Source: Thermoproteota archaeon (GTDB lineage: Archaea; Korarchaeota; Korarchaeia; Korarchaeales; Korarchaeaceae). Taken from it: a DNA stretch of 10,147 bases. The stretch spans positions 1 to 10,147 of the forward strand of contig QMVZ01000047.1 of assembly GCA_003661365.1 (NCBI GenBank). Direction: 5' to 3'. The translations under genes were made by a program, and so were the position numbers. Within the stretch, counting starts at the first letter, position 1. The number at the start of each line of letters is the position of its first letter. Shown piece after piece: positions 1-5,574 of the stretch. Below the pieces are notes generated by a model that saw only the letters and a list, made by a program, of their open reading frames with translations, did not search any database and was not told the DNA's origin.

Positions 1-2
1 AG

Positions 3-143
3 TTGACGGGGCAAAAAGATACTAAGAAAGGAAAGGGAGCTATTGGGTTTTTCACAAGAGGACTTGTGACTAGAAGCGATCTGTACGAGCATGGCGTGTT
101 GATGGCTCTTGCTAAGTTCTTAGCACCCGAGTGGCCAGAATGA
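3..143 (+). CDS. C-terminal fragment of a YjjX/DUF84-family inosine/xanthosine triphosphatase (5' end outside window)
   Basis: The frame from base 3 to the TGA at 141-143 is open and encodes about 46 residues ending in LAPEWPE. It contains the block GAIGFFTRGLVTRSDLYEHG followed by VLMALAKFL. This matches my knowledge of the C-terminus of the YjjX/DUF84 family, with its G-A-I-G-x-x-T-x-G-x-x-T-R-x-x-x-Y pattern and a closing hydrophobic helix. Those enzymes hydrolyse the non-canonical purine triphosphates ITP and XTP in the cytoplasm and so keep deaminated purines out of DNA and RNA. The start and the nucleotide-binding N-terminal part lie upstream of the window, so activity cannot be judged. 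The reading rests on one short but distinctive block. The next gene follows 48 bases later with its own TATA-like box, so co-transcription is not needed. Confidence 0.75.
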   Translation: MTGQKDTKKGKGAIGFFTRGLVTRSDLYEHGVLMALAKFLAPEWPE

Positions 144-152
144 AATGAGAAC

Positions 153-188
153 TTTTTATCAAACTTTTCAGTAATTATCCTTGAGGAT
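153..188 (+). promoter_or_regulatory. TATA-like box and Shine-Dalgarno for the KaiC-like gene
   Basis: A TTTTTAT box at 153-159 follows the stop of the DUF84 gene. Archaeal transcription usually starts about 26 bases past the box centre, which gives about position 182 and a leader of about 10 bases. GAGGAT at 183-188 is a good match to the anti-SD. It lies 3 bases before the TTG at 192 and 9 before the GTG at 198, so it supports a start here but does not decide between the two codons. Confidence 0.45.
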
Positions 189-191
189 AAT

Positions 192-992
192 TTGAGCGTG
201 ATTGAGCGTCTTTCCACAGGAGTTAGAAGGCTAGATGAAATGCTGAGCGGAGGAATACCTAAGGGCTTCTTCGTCGCTATTGCAGGAGAGCCTGGTACCG
301 GTAAAACAGTATTAGGCCTTCATTTCTCTTGGCAAGGGGTTAAAGAGGGTGATAGAGTCATTTATGTCACAACCGAAGAATCTAGGGAATCTGTAATCAA
401 GCAAGCCTCACAATTTGGGATGGACTTTGAATCTGCGGTATCTGAGGGGAAGGCAATCGTCATAGACGCGCTCATGGGTTCTGACAGATGGACCCTTACG
501 AGCTTGGACCCAGAGCAACTCGTCCAAAAGGTAATTGAGGCTAAGAAGATCCTGGGCTATGGAAGGGCAAGACTTGTCGTTGACAGTATGAGTGCTTTCT
601 GGCTGGATAGACCAGCAATGGCTAGGAAATACAGCTATTACATGAAGAAGGTTCTCTACAAGTGGGACTTCACCGTCCTAGCAACTACACAATATGCAAT
701 TACGACAGCGTCTGCCTTCGGATTTGGGCTAGAGCACATTGCAGATGGGATAATAAGGTTTAGGAGAGCAGTCAGAAATGGTGTCTTGAAAAGATACCTT
801 CTAATTGAGAAGATGAGGCAGACCCCTCACGATCTAAGGATGTACGAGATCAAGATAGTCGATGGAAAAGGCTTGGTAATACTTAGACCTACATCGGAAA
901 GGGTAGAAGATATTGCTCTGCCGAGAAGCGTTACTAGGAGGATAATTAAAGCTAAAAAAAGGGCTGAAGAAGAAATTCCAGATGGAGGCTAG
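192..992 (+). CDS. Single-domain KaiC/RadA-like ATPase (RecA superfamily)
   Basis: This 266-residue protein has one RecA-type ATPase domain of the KaiC family. The N-terminal signature STGVRRLDEMLSGGIPKG leads into a Walker A, GEPGTGKT, at residues 32-39. A TTEES segment at 60-64 carries the Glu pair expected to activate water in KaiC domains. Walker B is RLVVD, ending at D131. A conserved ATTQY segment lies near 165-169, and the late TPHDLRMYEI block is typical of archaeal single-domain members. Circadian KaiC has two such domains; this protein has one and no second nucleotide site. Archaeal relatives are abundant and mostly uncharacterised, with suggested roles in signalling or DNA-associated processes, so the substrate here is unknown. 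The basic C-terminal tail (residues 246-260) is Lys/Arg-rich. The start is TTG at 192, with GTG at 198 as an alternative two codons in. The gene appears to be transcribed alone, because 146 bases and a new promoter precede its neighbour. Confidence 0.9.
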   Translation: MSVIERLSTGVRRLDEMLSGGIPKGFFVAIAGEPGTGKTVLGLHFSWQGVKEGDRVIYVTTEESRESVIKQASQFGMDFESAVSEGKAIVIDALMGSDRWTLTSLDPEQLVQKVIEAKKILGYGRARLVVDSMSAFWLDRPAMARKYSYYMKKVLYKWDFTVLATTQYAITTASAFGFGLEHIADGIIRFRRAVRNGVLKRYLLIEKMRQTPHDLRMYEIKIVDGKGLVILRPTSERVEDIALPRSVTRRIIKAKKRAEEEIPDGG

Positions 993-1083
993 AGTTGAAG
1001 CTTTAATCGAGACTTCTTTTTGGAGCACTATATCTCTATTCAATTTCTAAAAGACACTCTGCGTACTGCACGAAGAGCTGACA

Positions 1084-1134
1084 TTTTTATATCCTTGGAG
1101 GAAATCCAGATTAGACCCTTATTCCAGAGGTGAT
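1084..1134 (+). promoter_or_regulatory. TATA-like box and strong Shine-Dalgarno for the CDP-alcohol transferase gene
   Basis: TTTTTATAT at 1084-1092 predicts a transcript start near 1114. AGAGGTGAT at 1126-1134 is a near-perfect complement to the archaeal 16S 3' end. It overlaps the in-frame GTG (1130) and ATG (1133) and sits 4 bases before the ATG at 1139, so 1139 is the best-placed start. The rest of the spacer from 993 holds only a short T-run (about 1012-1021) that could end the KaiC-like transcript. Confidence 0.5.
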
Positions 1135-1138
1135 GAAA

Positions 1139-1828
1139 ATGCAAGGACTTACTAAGGATACAGACGGATTTATCTCCAAACACATAAACAGAAAGTTTTC
1201 TACTAAGATAAGTCTTTTCTTAGTGAATTCTGGGGCCAAAATATCTCCGACTGGCATGACTGTAATAAGCTTCTTCATCTCAATCCTGAGCGCGGTTCTC
1301 TTTTGCTTAGACAAGCCTCTCCTTGGAGGGCTTGCTGCTCAGCTCTCAAGCATCTTAGATGGCTGTGACGGAGAGATAGCTAGGCTCACTAATAGCGCAT
1401 CGAAGAAAGGAGAGATACTCGATTCAATCCTAGATAGGCTGGGCGATGGAGCTATAATCATGGGCATAACAGTGCTTGCCTACGAGTACTCTCACCTTTG
1501 GAAAGACTTTCTTTCAGGCATTGATTTCAGGGTTTTAACCATAGTTCTTGGCTTTTTGGCCCTGATGGGATCCTTTAACATAAGTTACTCAGCATCTAAG
1601 CTCAAAGAAAGTGCTGGTCTTGAATACAGGAGGATATGGGCAGGAAGAGACATCAGGCTGTTCTTGACGATGATGGCAGGGATCTTCGCGGAATTCCTCC
1701 CCAAGTCTTTGCTTCTCTTCCTTCTTCTGATGATACTTCTGACATTCTATGAATTAGCCTACCGACTCCATAAATTGGATTACGTGGAAGAGCTTGTCAA
1801 GAGAGGTGAAAAGAAGCTAGTTACTTGA
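1139..1828 (+). CDS. CDP-alcohol phosphatidyltransferase family protein, resembling stand-alone DIPP synthase
   Basis: This is an integral membrane enzyme of about 229 residues that should transfer a phospho-alcohol group from a CDP-activated donor to a hydroxyl acceptor. The complete family signature is present: D74-x2-D77-G78-x2-A81-R82-x8-G91-x3-D95-x3-D99, whose four Asp residues bind the divalent metals. The N-terminal TDGFISKHINRKFSTKIS stretch, the LGGLAAQLSSILDGCDGE approach to the motif and a late GRDIRLFLTM segment look to me like the C-terminal half of the bifunctional IPCT/DIPP synthase. That enzyme makes phosphorylated di-myo-inositol phosphate, a thermoprotective solute. The cytidylyltransferase half is absent, so a partner gene elsewhere would be needed. 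An archaetidylinositol-phosphate-synthase-like role is the alternative. About five to six hydrophobic segments are visible. Two upstream in-frame starts (GTG 1130, ATG 1133) overlap the Shine-Dalgarno and are less likely. Confidence 0.82.
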   Translation: MQGLTKDTDGFISKHINRKFSTKISLFLVNSGAKISPTGMTVISFFISILSAVLFCLDKPLLGGLAAQLSSILDGCDGEIARLTNSASKKGEILDSILDRLGDGAIIMGITVLAYEYSHLWKDFLSGIDFRVLTIVLGFLALMGSFNISYSASKLKESAGLEYRRIWAGRDIRLFLTMMAGIFAEFLPKSLLLFLLLMILLTFYELAYRLHKLDYVEELVKRGEKKLVT

Positions 1829-1847
1829 AATTTGTGATACGTACTTG

Positions 1848-1866
1848 CTTTCTTTTTCTTCTTCTA
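1848..1866 (+). terminator. Pyrimidine-rich terminator for the CDP-alcohol transferase gene
   Basis: A T/C-rich run begins about 20 bases after the TGA and continues with more T-runs at 1879-1884 and 1892-1897. Archaeal intrinsic termination mainly needs such U-rich tracts. No convincing hairpin is present. The last T-run lies inside the 3' end of the opposing gene, where it encodes that protein's terminal Lys-Lys. Confidence 0.5.
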
Positions 1867-1885
1867 TGTTGATATAGTCTTTTTC

Positions 1886-2419
1886 TTAGTCTTTTTTCAT
1901 TAGATTCTCAATTTTTGACAAGGAGTCTTCTACTTCCCTCCAATCCCACTCCTCGAACTTCAGATCTCCTAGTTTTTTCCTAAGTTCCTCGATGAAGATT
2001 CCGCTCTTCTTTACCTTATTATACTCCTTGGCCTCATACGGGGGTCCTATCCAGTTTTCTGAAGATCCAGATTCAGTAACTCCGCAAGAGGGGCTCCCAC
2101 TTATACCAATGACTCCTATTACGTCGTATCCATTCCTTATGTACTCTCTGACAAGATCTCTAATCTCTGAAGCTAATTTCTCACAATAATTCCTAAATCC
2201 CGGGTTGTCGAACTGTTCTCTTACAGCCCAAAACCTTCTTAACCCATAATAGCCGGTTTCAGGACAGGGTAGTTGTACAATGCCTATCCCTTCCCTAAGA
2301 ACCAATTGCAGAAGCTCTTCAACAGGTCCTTTCCTTTTCGCCAACCCCATAACCACTGAATTTTGATTGAGCAAACAATGGGCCAGCAAAATGATTCTTC
2401 CAGACCTAGCATCTTTCAT
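1886..2419 (-). CDS. TudS/DUF523-related putative iron-sulfur desulfidase
   Basis: The product is 177 residues. Three Cys-containing motifs characteristic of the DUF523/TudS group are in the expected order: AHCLLNQN (C15), LPCPETG (C52, E54) and SGSPSCGVTE (C112). Bacterial TudS removes sulfur from thiouracil using a [4Fe-4S] cluster held by three Cys, and it has a nearby Glu and Ser in catalysis; a Glu follows the second Cys here and Ser residues flank the third. In this protein the block between the second and third Cys is an amphipathic helix followed by the strand DVIGVIGISG. The C-terminal GPPYEAKEY segment differs from core TudS and suggests the distinct CD3072-like branch, whose substrate is not established. 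A fourth Cys (C79) is probably structural or incidental. It is a soluble protein with no signal or membrane segment. The ATG at 2417-2419 has a modest AGGA upstream. It is transcribed divergently from the SEC59-like gene and convergently with the CDP-alcohol transferase. Confidence 0.75.
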   Translation of the reverse strand: MKDARSGRIILLAHCLLNQNSVVMGLAKRKGPVEELLQLVLREGIGIVQLPCPETGYYGLRRFWAVREQFDNPGFRNYCEKLASEIRDLVREYIRNGYDVIGVIGISGSPSCGVTESGSSENWIGPPYEAKEYNKVKKSGIFIEELRKKLGDLKFEEWDWREVEDSLSKIENLMKKD

Positions 2420-2514
2420 CTTAATCCTAAGGGCATTGAGGGTATAGAATAAAGTTCTATCGTATGTACTCTTTTATTAAGTAAGATAATGGACTTTCAC
2501 CCCAAGGAGAAACG
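2420..2514. promoter_or_regulatory. Divergent promoter region between the TudS-like and SEC59-like genes
   Basis: On the plus strand a TATA-like CTTTTATTAA lies at 2471-2480, and AAGGAG at 2504-2509 sits 5 bases before the ATG at 2515. On the minus strand, ACTTTATTCT (reverse complement of about 2445-2454) would give a transcript start only a few bases before the ATG at 2419, so that mRNA may have a very short leader. The two boxes are about 25 bases apart, so the divergent promoters could influence each other. Confidence 0.45.
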
Positions 2515-3204
2515 ATGCTCACATACGGTGATGTTCTAAGGAAGGTAGTACACTTCTTACTGATAGTCGCTCTTGCGATGCCTCTATACTGGAAGGAGAT
2601 AGTACAAACAATTTTTCAGAAGCCGTATCCTCCCACGTTAGAGGCTTTTGCGGATCCTGGGGTTATATATGCCACTGTTGTTATAGGTGCAGCGTTTATG
2701 AACGCATTTAGGATAAGAAGTCCAATTCCAAGGGAAAAACTACTTGAATTCAGGAAAAAGGCAGCAGAAATAGGTCCTTTCGGAAAGAAAATTGAGGAAC
2801 TCTTGGAAACAATGGATTCTCTTATCAACACAATGCAACGAGAGTATGAAAGGAGAGCTGGCTATCTAGGTCTTGTCTATGGAACTATCGGGGTCTTCAC
2901 CGCATATACTCTGTTTGGATATGAGGTCATTTATGGAATAGCTGCGATGGCAACGACTGACATTTTTTCTTCATTAATAGGGATGGCATTTGGGAGGAGG
3001 AAAATTCCCTTTTCAAACGGGACGTTAGAAGGGACGCTTGCTGGCTTTTTCTCTTTTTTCATTCCTCTTCTCTTCGTTGAGCCTATTGGACGAGCTTTAG
3101 TATTAGCCCTATCTGCTTCTTTCGCTGAGGCTTATGGGGTGGAGGATAACCTTTCAATTCCAGTCTTTGTATCCTTTATTTCTTGGCTTCTAAGAACATT
3201 ATGA
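2515..3204 (+). CDS. SEC59/dolichol-kinase-like CTP-dependent polyprenol kinase family membrane protein
   Basis: This 229-residue polytopic membrane protein carries the landmarks of the SEC59/phytol-kinase family (COG0170). There is an N-terminal R9-K10-x2-H13 before the first membrane helix. The block TTDIFSSLIGMAFGRR (147-162) comes next, then NGTLEGTLAGFF (168-179), and near the end ASFAEAYGVEDNLSIP (201-216). Family members use CTP to phosphorylate a long-chain isoprenoid alcohol such as dolichol, phytol or geranylgeraniol at the membrane. Which alcohol is used here is unknown, but a dolichol-type role would fit the cis-prenyltransferase and sequon-rich surface protein in this window. A hydrophilic, charged helical insert at about 67-115 splits the first pair of membrane segments from the catalytic half. 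That insert looks long to me and may be lineage-specific. The start is well supported by AAGGAG 5 bases upstream. The canonical Asp motif begins TTD rather than GD. Confidence 0.8.
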   Translation: MLTYGDVLRKVVHFLLIVALAMPLYWKEIVQTIFQKPYPPTLEAFADPGVIYATVVIGAAFMNAFRIRSPIPREKLLEFRKKAAEIGPFGKKIEELLETMDSLINTMQREYERRAGYLGLVYGTIGVFTAYTLFGYEVIYGIAAMATTDIFSSLIGMAFGRRKIPFSNGTLEGTLAGFFSFFIPLLFVEPIGRALVLALSASFAEAYGVEDNLSIPVFVSFISWLLRTL

Positions 3205-3270
3205 GGTCAGAGGAGCATGAAAACCCGTCTTCTGTTATCATTTCATTATTTCAGCCGACATTAGACTCAC

Positions 3271-3305
3271 TTTTTAATATAAGGCCGTCTGAGGGTTATC
3301 AGGTG
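3271..3305 (+). promoter_or_regulatory. TATA-like box and Shine-Dalgarno for the coiled-coil gene
   Basis: TTTTTAATATAA at 3271-3282 is the clearest TATA box of the window and predicts transcription from about 3302. CAGGTG at 3300-3305 lies 5 bases before the TTG start at 3311. The predicted transcript start falls within this Shine-Dalgarno, so either the leader is very short or the true transcript start is slightly upstream. Confidence 0.5.
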
Positions 3306-3310
3306 TACGT

Positions 3311-4510
3311 TTGAGATCTCTACCACACTTGTTGGTAAGTGGTCGTCAGGCCGAGCCTGAATTTGAACTTGCTACCTCCCTCGCGTATGTTGCCTCTAAA
3401 AGAAAAAAAGCTGGTTTTATAAGGAAAAGACCCGTCGAACAACTGGATTTTCTCATTAAAGTCCTGTGGCCTTTAAGAACATTGACTATAGATCGTAGAA
3501 CCTACTTCTTTGATCCATTAGGTCTATTCTGCACAACACTAGAGATAGAACCTTTGGAGAACATAAGGGAAGCAATGCAAGAGATTTCAGGTCCAATTTT
3601 CTCCACTGAAGAGTTTAAAACCAAGCTGGAAAAGGCACAACAACAGATCCCGGATCCAGAGGTACAATACAAAATAGAGGGCTTCGTCCCTGTTTCAATA
3701 GCTAAAGACGTTCTTCGAGAACTAATTGAGGAAGGCGAAATACCGGGAATAAAGCTCCAAAGTAGGATAAGTGAAAGGAAATTCTTAGAGAAGGTTAAGG
3801 GAGCTACAAAGGTAGTTGATCAATTGAAATGGGAGATCAGTGAAATCAAAGGTTACATAAGCTCGTTAATAGGAATTAAGGACTCGTGGGAGAAGGAGTT
3901 AAAGGAAAAAGAGGAACAAATAAAGAGAACTTACGAAACAAGGGTCGAAGATGCAAGACGCTACCTCGGTTCAAAGGCCGAACCAGAGGTTGAAAAGCTT
4001 AAGGCTGAAATGGAAAGCGAGATAAGGAAGTTAAAAGAAGCATTAGAAGAACCATTGAAGGTATTAAGTTCTTTACTAGAAAGACTTGAAGCAGCCGTGT
4101 ATAGAAGAGAGTCCTTTGTGAAAACGTTGGAGAAAAGCGCCCCTGAAGGTCTTGATTTAGAGATCCCATTTATAATAGCTTCTCTTTCGGGGAAGGAGGG
4201 AAGAAGATTCATAGTAATTCCGCCTTCAAATGTCTCTAAGGTTGGTATAGGAGGTAAAATTAAGAAAGCATTTGGAGCTATGGTGGTTCCAATCGATGCT
4301 AGATCACCACTCTATGAGAGAATGGGGTCCTTATTGGAGGAGGAATTACATAGCAATATAGGATTCTCAGCGCAAATGTCGGAGATGGGAAAAGAAACAA
4401 ATCTAATCGTTAAATACTCTGACCTGATAATGAGAGGAATCACTAGGCTTAGAGACATGGAAATCCTCGATGAAGATGATGCTACAGAGGTTATGTCAAT
4501 GGTTTTATAG
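3311..4510 (+). CDS. Unrecognised 399-residue protein: globular head, long coiled coil, C-terminal globular domain
   Basis: I do not recognise this protein. Residues 1 to about 155 look globular and mixed alpha/beta, with a strand-rich region TLTIDRRTYFFDPLG near 57-71 and a GFVPVSIAKDVLREL block at 124-138. Residues about 157-272 are strongly charged and heptad-like. They are interrupted once near 219-225 (LGSKAEP), which could be a hinge where two helices of about 62 and 49 residues fold back on each other. Residues 283-399 form a second globular part with hydrophobic strands (PFIIASLSG, RRFIVIPPS, AMVVPIDA) and helices. There is no signal peptide, no membrane helix and no Walker, zinc or catalytic motif that I can name. 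The TTG start is supported by AGGTG and a TATA box; the next in-frame TTG (3332) is the alternative. It ends one base before the stop codon of the opposing HtrA gene. A structural, scaffold or adaptor role is a guess. Confidence 0.85.
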   Translation: MRSLPHLLVSGRQAEPEFELATSLAYVASKRKKAGFIRKRPVEQLDFLIKVLWPLRTLTIDRRTYFFDPLGLFCTTLEIEPLENIREAMQEISGPIFSTEEFKTKLEKAQQQIPDPEVQYKIEGFVPVSIAKDVLRELIEEGEIPGIKLQSRISERKFLEKVKGATKVVDQLKWEISEIKGYISSLIGIKDSWEKELKEKEEQIKRTYETRVEDARRYLGSKAEPEVEKLKAEMESEIRKLKEALEEPLKVLSSLLERLEAAVYRRESFVKTLEKSAPEGLDLEIPFIIASLSGKEGRRFIVIPPSNVSKVGIGGKIKKAFGAMVVPIDARSPLYERMGSLLEEELHSNIGFSAQMSEMGKETNLIVKYSDLIMRGITRLRDMEILDEDDATEVMSMVL

Positions 4511-4511
4511 T

Positions 4512-5489
4512 TCAAGGAGGTGGCGTGCCCAAAACCACTCTAAGTCTCACCAATTGGTTCCTTCTAACGACTGAAACCTCAATCACGCTACCTGGAGTCT
4601 CTTCCCAAAGCTGTCCAATCAGGTCATCCATTCCTTTGACCTCTCTCCCTTTAATTGCAACGATTACGTCGCCCTTCCTTAGACCAGCGCGCCATGCGGG
4701 CCCTCCTCTTATTACGTTTACTACAAGAGCACCTCTGCTGACGCTTAGCCCGTAGTGCTTAGCCATCTTAGGATCAATGTCAACTCCGTTTATCCCAAGC
4801 CACGGCCTTCTAACAGCGCCAAGCTTTATCAAATCTTCTGCAACTCTTGATACTAAGTTTATTGGAATAGCAAAACCAATTCCCTGTGCATAAGGAATTA
4901 TTGCCGTGTTCATGCCAACTACCTTGCCATCCAAATCCACAAGCGGACCTCCGCTATTTCCAGGGTTTATGGCAGCATCTGTTTGGATGAGACCTGCAAG
5001 AAGAGGTCCTCTTTGAGTTCTTATATGTCTTCCAAGTGCACTGATAACTCCAAATGTGACTGTGGGACCTCCTGCTAGTCCAAAAGAATTGCCTATGGCT
5101 ATGACGAACTGCCCAACTGAGAGTTTGTCAGAGTCTCCTAGTTCTGCTGGCTCTAAATCCTTCCTCTTTATCTTCATGACAGCAACGTCTGTCCAAGGAT
5201 CTCTTCCAACGAACCTAGCTTCGACCATGTCTCCATCATGCAGATAGATTTCCGCTCTTCTCGCTTCAGCTAAAACGTGAGCATTGGTAACAACATGTCC
5301 TTCTTCATCTATGATAAATCCCGTCCCAACCCCTTTGGCGGGGACAGGAAGGAGAAACACACTTGGTAAGAGACGCGTGGTCGTTATGTTAACTATGCTC
5401 CTTGTTAATTTCTCTACGATCTTTGCTACCTGCTCCTGCATTTCACCTAATGTTGTCAACATCTCGTGTGAATCAACTTTAGAGTCCAA
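4512..5489 (-). CDS. htrA: HtrA/DegP-family trypsin-like serine protease with one PDZ domain, no signal peptide seen
   Basis: The 325-residue product has the whole HtrA core. The catalytic His is in VTNAHVL (H71), the Asp in TDVAVMKI (D101) and the nucleophile in NPGNSGGPL (S179), with the oxyanion-hole Gly residues intact. One PDZ domain follows at about 230-320 (RPWLGINGVDID, RGALVVNVIRGGPAWRAGLRKGDVIVAI). HtrA proteins degrade or refold misfolded proteins and assemble as trimers or larger cages. Bacterial DegP is periplasmic, but the first 40 residues here are hydrophilic and helical, with no hydrophobic signal or anchor, so the protein is probably cytosolic. The start chosen is TTG (5487-5489), with CAGGAT 11 bases upstream, which is looser than usual. 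ATG codons at residues 10 and 17 are alternatives and would not affect the protease domain. It is divergent from the primase-like gene and ends one base from the coiled-coil gene. Confidence 0.93.
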   Translation of the reverse strand: MDSKVDSHEMLTTLGEMQEQVAKIVEKLTRSIVNITTTRLLPSVFLLPVPAKGVGTGFIIDEEGHVVTNAHVLAEARRAEIYLHDGDMVEARFVGRDPWTDVAVMKIKRKDLEPAELGDSDKLSVGQFVIAIGNSFGLAGGPTVTFGVISALGRHIRTQRGPLLAGLIQTDAAINPGNSGGPLVDLDGKVVGMNTAIIPYAQGIGFAIPINLVSRVAEDLIKLGAVRRPWLGINGVDIDPKMAKHYGLSVSRGALVVNVIRGGPAWRAGLRKGDVIVAIKGREVKGMDDLIGQLWEETPGSVIEVSVVRRNQLVRLRVVLGTPPP

Positions 5490-5574
5490 AAAAGTTAGCT
5501 ATCCTGAGTTGTAAGTGCTCCTTGAATGCCAGCCATAAGACAAATCTATATGCTACGATTGTATTCAGACGGAG
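5490..5574. promoter_or_regulatory. Divergent promoter region between htrA and the primase-like gene
   Basis: CTATATG at 5546-5552 reads CATATAG on the other strand, so one A/T core could be a TATA box in either direction. On the plus strand it predicts transcription at about 5575, exactly the ATG of the primase-like gene, which suggests a leaderless mRNA; the GGAG at 5571-5574 abuts the ATG and would be too close to act as a Shine-Dalgarno. On the minus strand, the same core or TCTTATGG (about 5533-5540) would give a leader of roughly 20-35 bases for htrA. Confidence 0.42.

Noticed and set aside
3201..3314. A 37-codon frame starting with an ATGA overlap of the SEC59-like gene.
   Set aside because: It contains the TATA box and Shine-Dalgarno of the next gene and has no ribosome site or recognisable protein character.
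3680..3730. The GFVPVSIAKDVLREL segment of the coiled-coil protein resembles a phrase from V/A-type ATPase subunit I.
   Set aside because: The similarity is a few residues only. There are no membrane helices, which the subunit I family requires.
4516..4755. A perfect-looking GGAGGTG Shine-Dalgarno before a GTG-initiated 76-codon frame on the plus strand.
   Set aside because: It lies antisense to the PDZ-encoding end of htrA. The motif is the reverse complement of that gene's Pro codons, and the translation is Ser/Thr/Pro-rich noise.
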